In this document: piece by piece, positions 33,024 to 42,518 of the stretch
Numbering within the stretch: the first letter of the stretch is position 1
How the letters are laid out: every line of letters starts with the position of its first letter
Assembly: GCF_000467125.1 (NCBI RefSeq)
Contig: NZ_BATJ01000004.1
Coordinates: forward strand, 62,001-126,000
Origin: Vibrio proteolyticus NBRC 13287
Lineage (GTDB): Bacteria > Pseudomonadota > Gammaproteobacteria > Enterobacterales > Vibrionaceae
Length of the DNA stretch: 64,000 nucleotides
Reading direction: 5' to 3'
Notes under the pieces: generated by a model
Databases searched by the model: none
Told to the model about the DNA's origin: nothing
What the model saw: only the letters and a program-made list of their open reading frames with translations
Made by a program: the position numbers and the translations under genes

Positions 33024-34001
33024 ATGACCCAATTTATCGCTGCTACCGGACTGAAAAACCCACACCTGCAAACACTGGCACCGCGCTTTATCCGCAAAAA
33101 AGCCCTGTTTGACCCCTTCTGGCAGACGCTGGACACACCAGACGGAGACTTTCTCGATTTGGCCTGGAGCGAGGCGTGGCAGAGCGACGCCGCGCAGACA
33201 AAGCCCTTGTTCATTCTGTTTCATGGCCTGGAAGGGTGCTTTTACAGCCCTTACGCCAATGGCCTGATGCACGCCTTTACTCAGGACGGCTGGCTGGCGG
33301 TGATGATGCACTTTCGCGGCTGCAGTGGCAAACCCAATAACCTCGCCCGCGCCTACCACTCCGGTGAAGTGGAAGACGCGCGTTTGTTTCTCGAGCACTT
33401 GCAGTGTCTCTTCCCGCATCAGCCGAAAGTGGCCGTCGGCATCTCTCTTGGCGGCAATATGCTGGCCAATTACCTGGCGCGCTACAACGACGACCCGATC
33501 CTCTCAGCAGCGACCATTGTTTCAGCACCACTCGACTTGGCCGCTTGTTCAGAGCGGATCGAGCAAGGGTTTTCCCAAGTCTACAAAAAGTACCTGTTGT
33601 CGTCGCTCAAGCGCAATGCGCTGCGTAAACACCACCTGTTGAAAGGCGAACTGGATGTCTCGTATGAGCACATCAAACGGGTCACTCGACTGTACGAGTC
33701 CGATGATCTGATCACAGCGCCGTTGCATGGCTTTAAAGACGCCCGCGACTACTACCAGCAGTGCTCAGGTATCCATTGTCTCAAACAGATCCGGATTCCC
33801 ACTCAAATAATCCACGCCAAAGACGACCCTTTCATGACCGAGGCGGTAATCCCGAAATTCGTCCTGCCGGATAACATTGACTACCGGCTGTTTGACCATG
33901 GCGGCCATGTCGGCTTTCTCAGCGGTAGCGCACTGAAACCTCATTTCTGGTTGGAAGAAGCCTTACCGGCCTACTATGAAAGTGTCCGCGATACGGCATA
34001 A
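33024..34001 (+). CDS. yheT: Alpha/beta-hydrolase YheT
   Basis: A 325-residue alpha/beta-hydrolase of the YheT/ABHD1 type. LFHGLEGCFYSPYANGLM gives the oxyanion region, GISLGGNML the nucleophile elbow (Ser), AKDDPFM the acid and HGGHVGFLSG the catalytic His. The substrate is unknown. The frame opens at 32841 inside the preceding gene, but ATG 33024 (MTQFIAATGLKNPHLQTLAP) is the conserved start. Confidence 0.93.
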   Translation: MTQFIAATGLKNPHLQTLAPRFIRKKALFDPFWQTLDTPDGDFLDLAWSEAWQSDAAQTKPLFILFHGLEGCFYSPYANGLMHAFTQDGWLAVMMHFRGCSGKPNNLARAYHSGEVEDARLFLEHLQCLFPHQPKVAVGISLGGNMLANYLARYNDDPILSAATIVSAPLDLAACSERIEQGFSQVYKKYLLSSLKRNALRKHHLLKGELDVSYEHIKRVTRLYESDDLITAPLHGFKDARDYYQQCSGIHCLKQIRIPTQIIHAKDDPFMTEAVIPKFVLPDNIDYRLFDHGGHVGFLSGSALKPHFWLEEALPAYYESVRDTA

Positions 34002-34032
34002 TAGGCCGGCATCATAAAAGAGAGAGGTATTT

Positions 34033-34245
34033 ATGATAGTTCCATGGCAACAGATTGACGCGCACACACTCGACAACCTGATCCGCGAATTCGTACTGCG
34101 CGAAGGCACCGATTACGGTGAAGTGGAAACGTCCCTGCAACACAAAGTCGACCAGGTCAAAGCGCAGCTTGAGTCCGGAGAAGCAGTGATCGTCTTCTCT
34201 GAACTGCACGAAACGGTGGACATCCAGCTGCGCCGCCATCTTTAA
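34033..34245 (+). CDS. yheU: YheU family protein (UPF0270)
   Basis: A 70-residue acidic protein with the family pattern [20 protein letters not shown] and [10 protein letters not shown]. No function is known. It follows yheT by 31 bases with AGAGAGG just upstream of its ATG. Confidence 0.93.
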   Translation: MIVPWQQIDAHTLDNLIREFVLREGTDYGEVETSLQHKVDQVKAQLESGEAVIVFSELHETVDIQLRRHL

Positions 34246-34313
34246 CTGCCACACCACAATTGTCACGTTTCCATGATATAGTGGTTTCATAATCAAAACA
34301 GACAAGGAATGTC

Positions 34314-35183
34314 ATGTCAGCAAAACACCCGATCATTGCGGTGACCGGTTCCTCCGGTGCCGGAACGACCACCACTTCGGAAGCTTTCCGCAAGATGTTC
34401 AACATGATGAACATCCGCCCGGCCTGGGTGGAGGGCGACAGTTTCCACCGCTTTACCCGTCCGGAAATGGATGTGGAAATCCGTAAAGCGCGTGAACAAG
34501 GACGTCACATCAGCTATTTCGGCCCTCAGGCCAACGATTTCCCGGCACTGGAAGAGTTTTTCCATAAATACGGCGATGAGGGTGTCGGTAAAGTGCGCCG
34601 CTACTTGCACACATTTGATGAAGCCGTGCCCTACAACCAGATGCCCGGCACCTTTACCCCGTGGCAGGAACTGCCGGAAAACTCCGATGTGCTGTTTTAT
34701 GAGGGGCTGCACGGCGGCGTGGTCGACGGCGACACCAACGTCGCGCAACATGTGGATCTGCTGATCGGCATGGTGCCAATCGTCAACCTCGAATGGATTC
34801 AGAAATTCGTGCGCGACACCCGCGACCGTGGTCACTCGCGCGAGGCGGTGATGGATTCCATCGTGCGCTCAATGGACGACTACCTCAATTACATTACGCC
34901 GCAATTTTCACGAACGCACATCAATTTCCAGCGCGTCCCCACCGTCGACACCTCCAACCCGCTCAATGCCAAAGGCATCCCGAGCCTGGATGAGAGTTTT
35001 GTGGTGATCCGCCTGCGCGGCATCAAGAATGTCGACTTTCCCTACCTGCTGGCCATGATTGACGGCTCGTTCATGTCGCGCCACAACACCATTGTGGTTC
35101 CGGGAGGAAAAATGAGTTTTGCTATGGAACTGATTGTCCGGCCTATCCTGCAACAGCTGATTGAAACCGGAAAAATCGGTTAG
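34314..35183 (+). CDS. prkB: Phosphoribulokinase-like protein PrkB
   Basis: A 289-residue kinase-like protein. The P-loop TGSSGAGTTTTSEAF is at residues 11-25. It resembles phosphoribulokinase, yet Vibrio has no Calvin cycle, so the physiological substrate is unclear. The order yheT-yheU-prkB-crp is conserved with E. coli. Confidence 0.94.
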   Translation: MSAKHPIIAVTGSSGAGTTTTSEAFRKMFNMMNIRPAWVEGDSFHRFTRPEMDVEIRKAREQGRHISYFGPQANDFPALEEFFHKYGDEGVGKVRRYLHTFDEAVPYNQMPGTFTPWQELPENSDVLFYEGLHGGVVDGDTNVAQHVDLLIGMVPIVNLEWIQKFVRDTRDRGHSREAVMDSIVRSMDDYLNYITPQFSRTHINFQRVPTVDTSNPLNAKGIPSLDESFVVIRLRGIKNVDFPYLLAMIDGSFMSRHNTIVVPGGKMSFAMELIVRPILQQLIETGKIG

Positions 35184-35215
35184 AAACGCACGGCGCGCAA
35201 GATTACTTTTCATAC

Positions 35216-35231
35216 CGTGATCATGTGCACA
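35216..35231 (+). promoter_or_regulatory. Candidate CRP-binding site upstream of crp
   Basis: CGTGA-N6-GCACA at 35216-35231 matches the CRP consensus TGTGA-N6-TCACA with one change in each half-site, and has A/T-rich flanks (CATAC and TTTTT). It suggests autoregulation of crp, as known in E. coli. Distance to the predicted promoter is about 95 bases. Confidence 0.55.
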
Positions 35232-35323
35232 TTTTTGCGTAAATAATCACAACCCGGACACGATTAAAATCAAGAAATCGTTTTCGAAAAAGGATACTAT
35301 TCTTAACCGAAACACAAGATAGC

Positions 35324-35352
35324 TTGCAGCATTGGTAAAGTGCTCTTATTCT
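35324..35352 (+). promoter_or_regulatory. Candidate crp promoter
   Basis: TTGCAG (35324-35329), a 17-base spacer, then TATTCT (35347-35352). It would give a leader of about 65 bases to the crp ATG. Confidence 0.6.
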
Positions 35353-35423
35353 AGTAAGTCAAATTCAGGCTTGGCTAAAATATGGATAGCGGCAAGCGTA
35401 CCCTGCAGAGGAAGTGAGATATT

Positions 35424-36056
35424 ATGGTTCTAGGTAAACCTCAAACCGACCCAACACTAGAGTGGTTTCTTTCACATTGTCATATTCATAAGTACCCTTC
35501 AAAAAGCACGCTGATCCACGCGGGCGAGAAAGCAGAGACTTTGTACTACATCGTCAAAGGGTCTGTTGCTGTACTTATTAAAGACGAAGAAGGTAAGGAG
35601 ATGATCCTGTCTTACCTGAACCAAGGTGACTTTATCGGTGAACTTGGTTTGTTCGAAGAAGACCAGGAGCGCACAGCTTGGGTTCGCGCGAAATCTCCTT
35701 GTGAAGTCGCGGAAATTTCATTCAAGAAATTCCGTCAGCTGATTCAGGTCAATCCGGATATCCTGATGCGCCTGTCAGCCCAGATGGCTCGTCGTCTGCA
35801 AGTCACCAGTCAGAAAGTGGGTGACCTGGCGTTCCTAGACGTTACCGGTCGTATTGCTCAGACTCTGCTGAACCTAGCCAAACAACCAGATGCGATGACC
35901 CACCCAGACGGCATGCAAATCAAGATCACTCGCCAGGAGATCGGTCAGATTGTCGGCTGTTCACGTGAAACGGTTGGTCGTATCCTGAAAATGCTGGAAG
36001 AGCAGAATCTGATTTCTGCCCACGGTAAAACCATCGTGGTATACGGCACGCGTTAA
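35424..36056 (+). CDS. crp: cAMP receptor protein (catabolite activator)
   Basis: A 210-residue global regulator. The cAMP-binding pocket is intact ([20 protein letters not shown], with the Arg-Thr pair, then the long C-helix). Hinge and winged helix-turn-helix carry [22 protein letters not shown], the same recognition helix as E. coli CRP, so it should recognise TGTGA sites. It activates carbon-utilisation, competence and many other vibrio genes. GAGGAAG precedes the ATG. Confidence 0.98.
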   Translation: MVLGKPQTDPTLEWFLSHCHIHKYPSKSTLIHAGEKAETLYYIVKGSVAVLIKDEEGKEMILSYLNQGDFIGELGLFEEDQERTAWVRAKSPCEVAEISFKKFRQLIQVNPDILMRLSAQMARRLQVTSQKVGDLAFLDVTGRIAQTLLNLAKQPDAMTHPDGMQIKITRQEIGQIVGCSRETVGRILKMLEEQNLISAHGKTIVVYGTR

Positions 36057-36086
36057 TTTCCCGCCAGAAAACAACGTTCAAATTGA

Positions 36087-36114
36087 AAAAAGCCACCGTC
36101 AGGTGGCTTTTTGT
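36087..36114. terminator. Shared crp / DUF1338-gene terminator
   Basis: Stem AAAAGCCACC / GGTGGCTTTT with loop GTCA, preceded by A-rich and followed by T-rich sequence, so it works for both convergent genes. Confidence 0.88.
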
Positions 36115-36130
36115 TATCATGCCGAACGTG

Positions 36131-36928
36131 TTACGACTGACTGTCGGTGCTCTCGAAAATCTTATCCGCCGAAGCCGCCACAAAACCCGGATACAACTGA
36201 CCATCCGCCATCGGGTAACGCTTGGCAAACTCATAAAAGCCACCCGGGATGATCTCACTGCCTTCACTAAACTGAACCGCGACTTTATCTGCCATGGTCG
36301 AAGATTGTTCCAGCAGTACATCCGGTGAGCCTTTCACTTCGCCACCTGAGGTATTGATGGTAAAGCCTGCCTGTCGCAGGTGATCATTGACCTGCTGCAC
36401 TTCATCGAACGCCTTGAGCTGATTCACACTGACGGTAAAGTGGTTCGCACCGTAGCCATGCGCAGCCAGCCAGGAGGCATACTCGCTCTCTTTCGCCAGC
36501 GTTTGGTAATCCGCATAACTCAGTTGCCACAAGCGACCACCGTACAAAAACGCTTCCCCTTCCAGCGCCGAAGCATCGACCTGCGCAACCAGATTGGCGA
36601 CGATGGCCTGTAGCGCCGGCGAGCACTCTTCCACTTTCAGCTCGCTGATGAACACTTTTGGCTGCAGCGGATCCGGGTGTTCATAGTGCTTGGCCACCAG
36701 CTTCTTGCTCTCAAACATATAGTCGCCACACGGGGTGTAACCCAGCGCCAGAAACGGTTTGGCCAGAGTGTCGATACCAAGTGGTGCGACATTAAAGGTG
36801 CGCAGAGCTATGTGATCATTGATCAACGGCTCGTCTTCCTGCAGCAGTTGATGAACTTTGTCCGCGGACGGACACAGACGGTGAATGTAGTCATTCCACA
36901 GCGATTGAAATAAAACAGCTGGCGTCAT
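36131..36928 (-). CDS. DUF1338 protein, HglS-like dioxygenase/decarboxylase family
   Basis: A 265-residue member of DUF1338, related to the 2-oxoadipate dioxygenase/decarboxylase HglS. Likely iron ligands are seen in family-typical settings: H39 (NDHIALRTF), H163 (GANHFTVSVN) and E233 (GGFYEFAKRY). It lies downstream of astD on the same strand. The substrate is uncertain: it could take a 2-oxo acid from arginine/ornithine/lysine breakdown, but only position supports this. Confidence 0.85.
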   Translation of the reverse strand: MTPAVLFQSLWNDYIHRLCPSADKVHQLLQEDEPLINDHIALRTFNVAPLGIDTLAKPFLALGYTPCGDYMFESKKLVAKHYEHPDPLQPKVFISELKVEECSPALQAIVANLVAQVDASALEGEAFLYGGRLWQLSYADYQTLAKESEYASWLAAHGYGANHFTVSVNQLKAFDEVQQVNDHLRQAGFTINTSGGEVKGSPDVLLEQSSTMADKVAVQFSEGSEIIPGGFYEFAKRYPMADGQLYPGFVAASADKIFESTDSQS

Positions 36929-37016
36929 AACGCCTCCTTGTCGGGGTTGTTAACGTGTTATCGAATTGTGCTCTCTCTTCACCGGCCCATTTAATCGCCC
37001 GGCAAGATAGAAAGGA

Positions 37017-37056
37017 GGCTATCTGACGGCATATCCAGAATGCCGCGCAGATAGCC
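37017..37056 (-). other. Intercistronic hairpin between astD and the DUF1338 gene
   Basis: A two-part stem: outer GGCTATCTG / CAGATAGCC (9 bp) and inner CGGCAT / ATGCCG (6 bp) with a 7-base loop. No long T-run follows on either strand, so it may stabilise or process the transcript rather than end it. Confidence 0.65.
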
Positions 37057-37091
37057 TTCAACCTGTGACGAAACTGAGTGTAATACTGTCG

Positions 37092-38549
37092 TTATAGTTC
37101 TAAACCCGGGCTCAGAGTGGCCGGCAGGATCGTTTCCCCACCTTCCATTGATGCCATTGGGTATGCGCAGTAATCGGCGGCGTAGTAAGCGCTTGGACGT
37201 AAGTTGCCTGAAGCGCCCGGACCACCAAACGGCGCGTCACCGCTGGCGCCCGTCAGTTGACGGTTGCGGTTCACGATACCGGCGCGGATGTGCTCCACAA
37301 AGTAGTCCCATTCGCCGTCATCGGTCGACACCAGGCCAGCCGATAAACCGAAACGGGTATCGTTGGCCATCTCAACCGCGCTTTCCAGCGTGGCGTAGCG
37401 CACCACCTGCAGCAGTGGGCCAAAGTACTCTTCATCCGGCAGCTCAGCGATGTGAGTGACGTCAATGATGCCTGGCGAGACGAACGCTGCTTCACCCGGC
37501 ATGGCTTCCAGCAGGCTTTCTCCGCCCAGCGATTGTAAGTTCGCCTGCGCGTCCAGGATCACTTTCGCCGCAGCCTGAGAAATCTGCGGCCCCATGAACG
37601 GTGCCGGTTCGGCAAACGGCTGATCGATACGAATGTTCTTGGTTGCGTCAACCAAACGGGCAATCAGCGCATCGCCTTTCTCTCCCACCGGGACATAGAG
37701 GCGACGAGCACAGGTACAACGCTGACCGGCACTGATGAACGCCGATTGAATGATGGTGTACACCGTCGCGTCCAGATCGCCGTAGTGCTCGGAAATCACC
37801 ATTGGGTTGTTGCCCCCCATCTCCAGCGCTAACATCTTACCAGGCTGGCCTGCAAACTGACGATGCAGCAAGTGACCAGTATTGGCACTGCCGGTAAACA
37901 GCAGGCCATCGATGCCTTTGGCATCCGCCAGCGCAATGCCGGTTTCTTTCGCGCCCTGCACCAGGTTAATGACGCCCGCAGGCAAGCCGGCTTTTTCCCA
38001 CAGCTTGACGGCAAACTCACCGGTCAGCGGCGTTTGCTCTGACGGTTTAAATACCACCGTATTCCCCGCCAGCAATGCCGGCACGATGTGACCATTTGGC
38101 AGGTGACCCGGGAAGTTGTACGGCCCAAAGACCGCCATCACACCCAATGGACGGTGACGCAGCACAATCTGGTTACCGTTCGCTTCGCGAGCCGCTTCAC
38201 CGGTGCGATCATGATAAGCGCGGATCGAGATCGCGATTTTACCGGCCATGGCCGCCGCTTCAGTGCGCGTTTCCCACAACGGCTTGCCGGTTTCTTTGGC
38301 AATGATCTCGGCAATCTCTTCGCTGTGTTGCTTCACTTGCTCGGCAAACGCCAGCACAATCGCTTCACGCTGCTCAAAGCTGAGTTTTTTCCAGCTCAGG
38401 AAAGCCTGACGCGCCGCTTTGATCGCGGCGTCTACCTGCGCAGGCGTCGCACTGTCGCCCTGCCAGATCACTTCATTATTGTATGGGCTTTGAGAATGCA
38501 TCGGCTCGCCTTGTCCGGCGACCCACTCTCCAGCAATCCATTGAGTCAT
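37092..38549 (-). CDS. astD: N-succinylglutamate 5-semialdehyde dehydrogenase
   Basis: A 485-residue NAD(P)-dependent aldehyde dehydrogenase, fourth step of the arginine succinyltransferase pathway. The catalytic cysteine is in [15 protein letters not shown], the general base Glu in [11 protein letters not shown], and the cofactor-binding region is [12 protein letters not shown]. It lies 18 bases after astA in the same transcript. astB and astE are not in this window. Confidence 0.95.
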   Translation of the reverse strand: MTQWIAGEWVAGQGEPMHSQSPYNNEVIWQGDSATPAQVDAAIKAARQAFLSWKKLSFEQREAIVLAFAEQVKQHSEEIAEIIAKETGKPLWETRTEAAAMAGKIAISIRAYHDRTGEAAREANGNQIVLRHRPLGVMAVFGPYNFPGHLPNGHIVPALLAGNTVVFKPSEQTPLTGEFAVKLWEKAGLPAGVINLVQGAKETGIALADAKGIDGLLFTGSANTGHLLHRQFAGQPGKMLALEMGGNNPMVISEHYGDLDATVYTIIQSAFISAGQRCTCARRLYVPVGEKGDALIARLVDATKNIRIDQPFAEPAPFMGPQISQAAAKVILDAQANLQSLGGESLLEAMPGEAAFVSPGIIDVTHIAELPDEEYFGPLLQVVRYATLESAVEMANDTRFGLSAGLVSTDDGEWDYFVEHIRAGIVNRNRQLTGASGDAPFGGPGASGNLRPSAYYAADYCAYPMASMEGGETILPATLSPGLEL

Positions 38550-38567
38550 CTTGTTTATCCTTCTCTT

Positions 38568-39587
38568 TTATTGCACCAGCATGCGCACATAATCGCCCGG
38601 TGCCAAGTGCAGCGCTTCGGCCACATCCGGGGCCAGAATCACGCTTTCGCTTTCTTTGTCATACGCCGCTTTTGCCGCCGTGGCACGGAAGTTTTCAAAT
38701 GACGTATTGGCGATCAGAAAGTCCTGTGAACTGGCGTGCTCCGCAATCGTTACTTTGGCGCGAATCGAGTGACGCACCGATTCGATATTGCGCAGGTCAC
38801 ACTCAACCGTTGGACCGGCATCAAAAATGTCGACATAGTTGCGACAGGTGAAGCCTTCTTTTTCCAGCAAACGCAGGGCCGGGCGGGTGTTTTCGTGAAC
38901 CTGACCAATGACTTGCTGCGCTTCTTTGCTCAGCAGATTGACGTAAATCGGCAGCTTCGGCATCAGGTCGGCAATAAAGCCTTTTTTACCAATGCCCGTC
39001 AGATAATCCGCCATCGTGAAATCGATGGAGAAGAAGTGTTCCTGCAACCATTGCCAGAATGGCGAGTTGCCTTCGGCGTCGGACACGCCACGCATTTCAG
39101 CGAAAATGGTCTTCGAGAAACGATGCGGATGTTCCGCCATCATCAGAAAACGACACTTAGACATCAGACGGCCATTCAAGCCCTGACGGAATTGCGGACG
39201 CAGAAACAGGGTGCAGATTTCCGAACAACCTGTGTAGTTATTACCAAACGTCAGCAGTTTCACTACGTTATTGACCCCGAGTTTCGGGGACGAATGCACA
39301 ATGGTACTGATGTGGTAAGAGTAGAAAGGTACATCCCAGCCGATCGACGCTTCGATCCCAGTCGTCCCGGCCACTTCGCCGCTGTCGGTGTCAAAGCCAA
39401 CCATCAGGTAGCCTTCATCCCCCGGTCCGGACACGTCCGGTTTGGCGAAACTGTATTCTGAGTGCTGAATGCGGTTGGTTAACAGCTCTTCGTTAACCGG
39501 CAGTGATGTGAATCCATGACCCGACTCTACCGCGCAGGTGTGCAGCGCATCGTAGTCTGACATTGCAATAGGGCGAACAACTAGCAT
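38568..39587 (-). CDS. astA: Arginine N-succinyltransferase
   Basis: A 339-residue enzyme that transfers succinyl from succinyl-CoA to arginine, the first step of the AST pathway. Conserved parts: MLVVRPIAMSDYDALHTCA, GYLMVGFDTDSGEVAGTTGI, LFLRPQFRQGLNGRLMSKCR and ECDLRNIESVRHS. The frame extends to 39644, but ATG 39587 follows GGAGGGAATATTG. Confidence 0.95.
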   Translation of the reverse strand: MLVVRPIAMSDYDALHTCAVESGHGFTSLPVNEELLTNRIQHSEYSFAKPDVSGPGDEGYLMVGFDTDSGEVAGTTGIEASIGWDVPFYSYHISTIVHSSPKLGVNNVVKLLTFGNNYTGCSEICTLFLRPQFRQGLNGRLMSKCRFLMMAEHPHRFSKTIFAEMRGVSDAEGNSPFWQWLQEHFFSIDFTMADYLTGIGKKGFIADLMPKLPIYVNLLSKEAQQVIGQVHENTRPALRLLEKEGFTCRNYVDIFDAGPTVECDLRNIESVRHSIRAKVTIAEHASSQDFLIANTSFENFRATAAKAAYDKESESVILAPDVAEALHLAPGDYVRMLVQ

Positions 39588-39610
39588 CAATATTCCCTCC
39601 AGATGCAAAC

Positions 39611-39631
39611 AGGGCCTAATCATTAGGCCCC
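39611..39631 (-). other. Intercistronic palindrome between argD and astA
   Basis: Near-perfect 9-bp inverted repeat GGGCCTAAT / ATTAGGCCC (39612-39630) around a single base. No T-run follows, so it is probably a transcript-stabilising or processing hairpin. Confidence 0.65.
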
Positions 39632-39684
39632 AGGCATTCGCCACACCCCCTCATCCTATGAGAGCGATGTGGCGATCAGCCGGC

Positions 39685-40896
39685 TTAAACCAGTGAAGCG
39701 ATCGCTTTCTCCAGTCGTGCCAAGCCTTCTTCAATTTCTTGTTTTGTAATCACGAGTGATGGTGTAAAGCGCACGACATTCGCGCCAGCCACCAACACCA
39801 TCAATCCTTGTTTGCCCGCCGCGACCAAGACGTCACGCGCACGGCCTTGCCATTCATCGTTGAGTGCCGCGCCCAGAAGCAAGCCCTGACCACGAACCTC
39901 TTTAAACAGCGAGTATTTATCATTAATTTTAGCTAAACCGTCGCGGAAAAGCGCTTCACGCTCTTTGACGCCCGCCAGGGTGTCAGGCTGACTGACGATA
40001 TCAACCACCGCTTCCGCAACCGCACACGCCAGTGGGTTGCCGCCGTAAGTTGAACCGTGAGTGCCCACTTTGAGGTGCTCTGCCAGTTTGCTGGTCGTCA
40101 GCATTGCACCGATAGGGAAACCGCCACCAAGTGATTTTGCGGTGCTGAGAATATCCGGAGTCACCCCCAGCCCTTGGTAAGCATAGAACTGGCCAGTACG
40201 ACCATTACCGGTTTGCACTTCATCAAAGATCAACAGCGCGTTGTGCTTGTCACACAGTTCACGTACTGCCTGAACAAACTCCGGCGTCGGAGGCACGATA
40301 CCGCCTTCACCTTGTAATGGCTCCATCATCACGGCACAAGTACGATCCGAGATGTGGGCCTGAAGCGCCGCCACGTCATTGTATGGTAGGTGCGTTACGT
40401 CGCCTGGCTTCGGACCGAAACCGTCTGAGTACGCTTCCTGACCGCCGACGGTAACCGTGAAAAAGGTACGACCGTGGAAACCTTGTTTGAAGGCGATGAT
40501 TTCTGATTTTTCCGGGCCAAACACATCCGCCGCGTATCGGCGGGCCAGTTTCAGCGCCGCTTCGTTGGCTTCAGCCCCGGAGTTGGCAAAGAAGACCTTT
40601 TCCGCAAAGCTGACTTCAGTCAGCTTTTTCGCCAGACGCAGCGCCGGCTCGTTGGTCATGACATTGCTCAGGTGCCACAGTTTATTGCCCTGTTCCGTCA
40701 ATGCCTTCACCATCGCCGGGTGACAATGCCCCAGACAGCTCACAGCAATACCGCCAGCGAAATCGATGTATTCGTTACCATCCTGATCCCAGATGCGTGA
40801 ACCTTCACCTTTAACCGGAATCATCTCCATTGGGTTATAACAAGGTACCATTACCTCATTAAACAAACCGCGTTCTACTTTATTTTCCAAAGTCAT
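39685..40896 (-). CDS. argD: Acetylornithine / succinylornithine aminotransferase
   Basis: A 403-residue class III PLP-dependent aminotransferase. The PLP lysine lies in [16 protein letters not shown], the Asp in [15 protein letters not shown], and [14 protein letters not shown] is present. It sits in one operon with astA and astD, so it likely serves both arginine synthesis (ArgD) and degradation (AstC). The ATG at 40896 ([10 protein letters not shown]) was chosen over upstream in-frame starts; GAGGG is 9 bases upstream. Confidence 0.94.
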   Translation of the reverse strand: MTLENKVERGLFNEVMVPCYNPMEMIPVKGEGSRIWDQDGNEYIDFAGGIAVSCLGHCHPAMVKALTEQGNKLWHLSNVMTNEPALRLAKKLTEVSFAEKVFFANSGAEANEAALKLARRYAADVFGPEKSEIIAFKQGFHGRTFFTVTVGGQEAYSDGFGPKPGDVTHLPYNDVAALQAHISDRTCAVMMEPLQGEGGIVPPTPEFVQAVRELCDKHNALLIFDEVQTGNGRTGQFYAYQGLGVTPDILSTAKSLGGGFPIGAMLTTSKLAEHLKVGTHGSTYGGNPLACAVAEAVVDIVSQPDTLAGVKEREALFRDGLAKINDKYSLFKEVRGQGLLLGAALNDEWQGRARDVLVAAGKQGLMVLVAGANVVRFTPSLVITKQEIEEGLARLEKAIASLV

Positions 40897-41276
40897 TACA
40901 CATTCCCTCTTGATACCGCATGCCAAGCAGATCAGCGTGTTATCCATCAATTTCTTGAAAGCATATTTTGTGTTGCATTTAAGCTGCGGAAGCATTGTAT
41001 TTACATTTAATTAACCATTTCAATAGTGATTTGTTCTTTTTCACGCCGCTTTCGCCCGTTATCAGTCACTATTCATGATTATTTATGCATCAACTCACCG
41101 CTTTTATGAAGCTTTTTTTCCGTCGCCCTGGCTCAGCAGACCAGCCAACTCAGTGATAGCAGGCGTTCAGGTGGGGACGCACTATGTGCGGCGAATAGAT
41201 TTGCAGTGTTTATTCAGATGCAATTTTGATGAAAGAAATGTTAAGAAAAGTGATCGCGGTCAGAAAGACACCTGCC
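40897..41276. promoter_or_regulatory. argD/ast promoter region (380 bp, no gene)
   Basis: No convincing coding sequence. It is A/T-rich between 40950 and 41100 with several TGCAT and TTTA elements. It should hold the promoter for argD-astA-astD and control sites; a candidate ArgR box is annotated separately. The segment 41100-41276 holds nothing I can name. Confidence 0.45.
41076..41089. promoter_or_regulatory. Candidate ArgR box
   Basis: TGATTATTTATGCA, read on the minus strand as TGCATAAATAATCA, matches the consensus half-palindrome TGAATAATTATTCA at 11 of 14 positions. It lies about 180 bases before argD. ArgR usually binds two adjacent boxes; a second partial match (ATTCATGA) adjoins it. 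Confidence 0.4.
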
Positions 41277-41855
41277 TCAGCGTGCCAGAAAATTGGCCAG
41301 AAGCTGATGGCCTTGCTCGGTTTTGATCGATTCAGGATGAAACTGGACCGCGTCAATTGGCAACGACACATGCTGGTAGCCCATGATTTCATCGACACGG
41401 CCATCGTCATGTTCCGTCCAGGCGGTCAGTTCAAAACAGTCCGGAAAACTGTGCCGTTCAACCACCAGCGAGTGATAACGGGTCACGGTCAGTGGATTAT
41501 TGAGCCCGCGAAATACGCTGCGACCGGTATGACAAATCGGCGAGGTTTTTCCATGCATGACCTGACGTGCCCGCACTACCTTACCTCCAAACACCTGAGC
41601 AATGGCCTGATGACCCAGACAAACCCCCAGTATGGGCAGACGGCCAGCGAAGTGTTCAATCGCCGCCAGCGAGATGCCAGCTTCATTCGGCGTGCAGGGG
41701 CCGGGTGAAATCACCAGATGGGTTGGGTTTAAGGCGGCGATCCCGGCAATATCAATCTCATCGTTACGTACGACGTTCACCTCTGCCCCCAACTCACAGA
41801 AATACTGGTAGAGGTTGTACGTGAACGAGTCGTAGTTGTCGATAATCAGCAGCAT
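41277..41855 (-). CDS. pabA: Aminodeoxychorismate/anthranilate synthase glutamine amidotransferase
   Basis: A 192-residue class I glutamine amidotransferase. It supplies ammonia to PabB (p-aminobenzoate, folate synthesis) and perhaps TrpE. The catalytic Cys is in [15 protein letters not shown], the His-Glu pair in AVQFHPESI, and the start is [19 protein letters not shown]. The frame reaches 41975, but ATG 41855 is the family start. As in E. coli it is a neighbour of argD. Confidence 0.94.
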   Translation of the reverse strand: MLLIIDNYDSFTYNLYQYFCELGAEVNVVRNDEIDIAGIAALNPTHLVISPGPCTPNEAGISLAAIEHFAGRLPILGVCLGHQAIAQVFGGKVVRARQVMHGKTSPICHTGRSVFRGLNNPLTVTRYHSLVVERHSFPDCFELTAWTEHDDGRVDEIMGYQHVSLPIDAVQFHPESIKTEQGHQLLANFLAR

Positions 41856-42100
41856 AGTGAAAGTGATATCCATTATCTGAGCCAGCCAGGTGCGGTATTG
41901 TGCTACAGCGAGACGGAAAGGCAAGCCCAAACTGGCGTGTGCCAGTGCAATTCTGCTGGCCGCGATACACGGCAACCGCCGTCATTTCACAAAAAAATCA
42001 GTAACCACCTGAACATTCATGCCAAAAATGATACCTTGCTTCCTAATTATAACCAGATGATTTGCTAACTAATTGTCTGCCACCAACGTCGGGTAATCTA

Positions 42101-42457
42101 ATGAAAAAAGCCATTCTATGCGCCACAGCCGGTCTGATCCTGGCTGGCTGTCAATCCACCATGGGCCACGTCCCAGCCATCACAGCGGATCAGGCTGTGA
42201 TCACCCAGGCCCAACAAGCACTGGAAAAATACGACGATTTTATCAACGTGGACGACTCTGGCTTGATCACGTTTACGCGCACGCTGCCAATGGATTACGT
42301 CTGGGCACCGGTGGAAATCAAGAAAATCAGCCGTCAGGTTGCGTGCGATGACCTGCGTTTCTTTGTCGACCGTGGCATGGTAGTGAAAATGGTATTTGAA
42401 GGCCAGCGCGGACGTGTCGATTACTTTGATCAGCAGCGCTGTATCGACGAGTTTTGA
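42101..42457 (+). CDS. Small predicted lipoprotein
   Basis: A 118-residue protein with a lipoprotein signal: MKKAILCATAGLILAGC, lipobox LAGC with Cys17 as the lipidation site. The rest (CDDLRFFVDRGMVVKMVFEG and a second cysteine near the end) belongs to no family I recognise. A frame extends upstream to 42062, but the ATG at 42101 begins the signal. A strong terminator follows. Confidence 0.8.
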   Translation: MKKAILCATAGLILAGCQSTMGHVPAITADQAVITQAQQALEKYDDFINVDDSGLITFTRTLPMDYVWAPVEIKKISRQVACDDLRFFVDRGMVVKMVFEGQRGRVDYFDQQRCIDEF

Positions 42458-42473
42458 TCACTCACACCGAGAA

Positions 42474-42502
42474 ACAACGAGCACCCAGTGCTCGTTTTTT
42501 TG
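42474..42502 (+). terminator. Terminator of the lipoprotein gene, opposing the isonitrile operon
   Basis: Perfect 9-bp stem AACGAGCAC / GTGCTCGTT with loop CCA (42476-42496), followed by seven T on the plus strand. On the minus strand only GTTGTTTC follows, so it could weakly end the convergent synthase transcript too. Confidence 0.88.
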
Positions 42503-42518
42503 GTTGCTTTCAATCCAG

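Noticed and set aside
38736..39461. A 241-codon plus-strand frame opposite astA
   Set aside because: It is antisense to a well-conserved enzyme and has no domain pattern.
41075..41708. Plus-strand open frames at and beyond the pabA 3' end
   Set aside because: Most of this stretch is antisense to pabA, and the products resemble no family. The non-overlapping part is short and lacks a ribosome-binding site.
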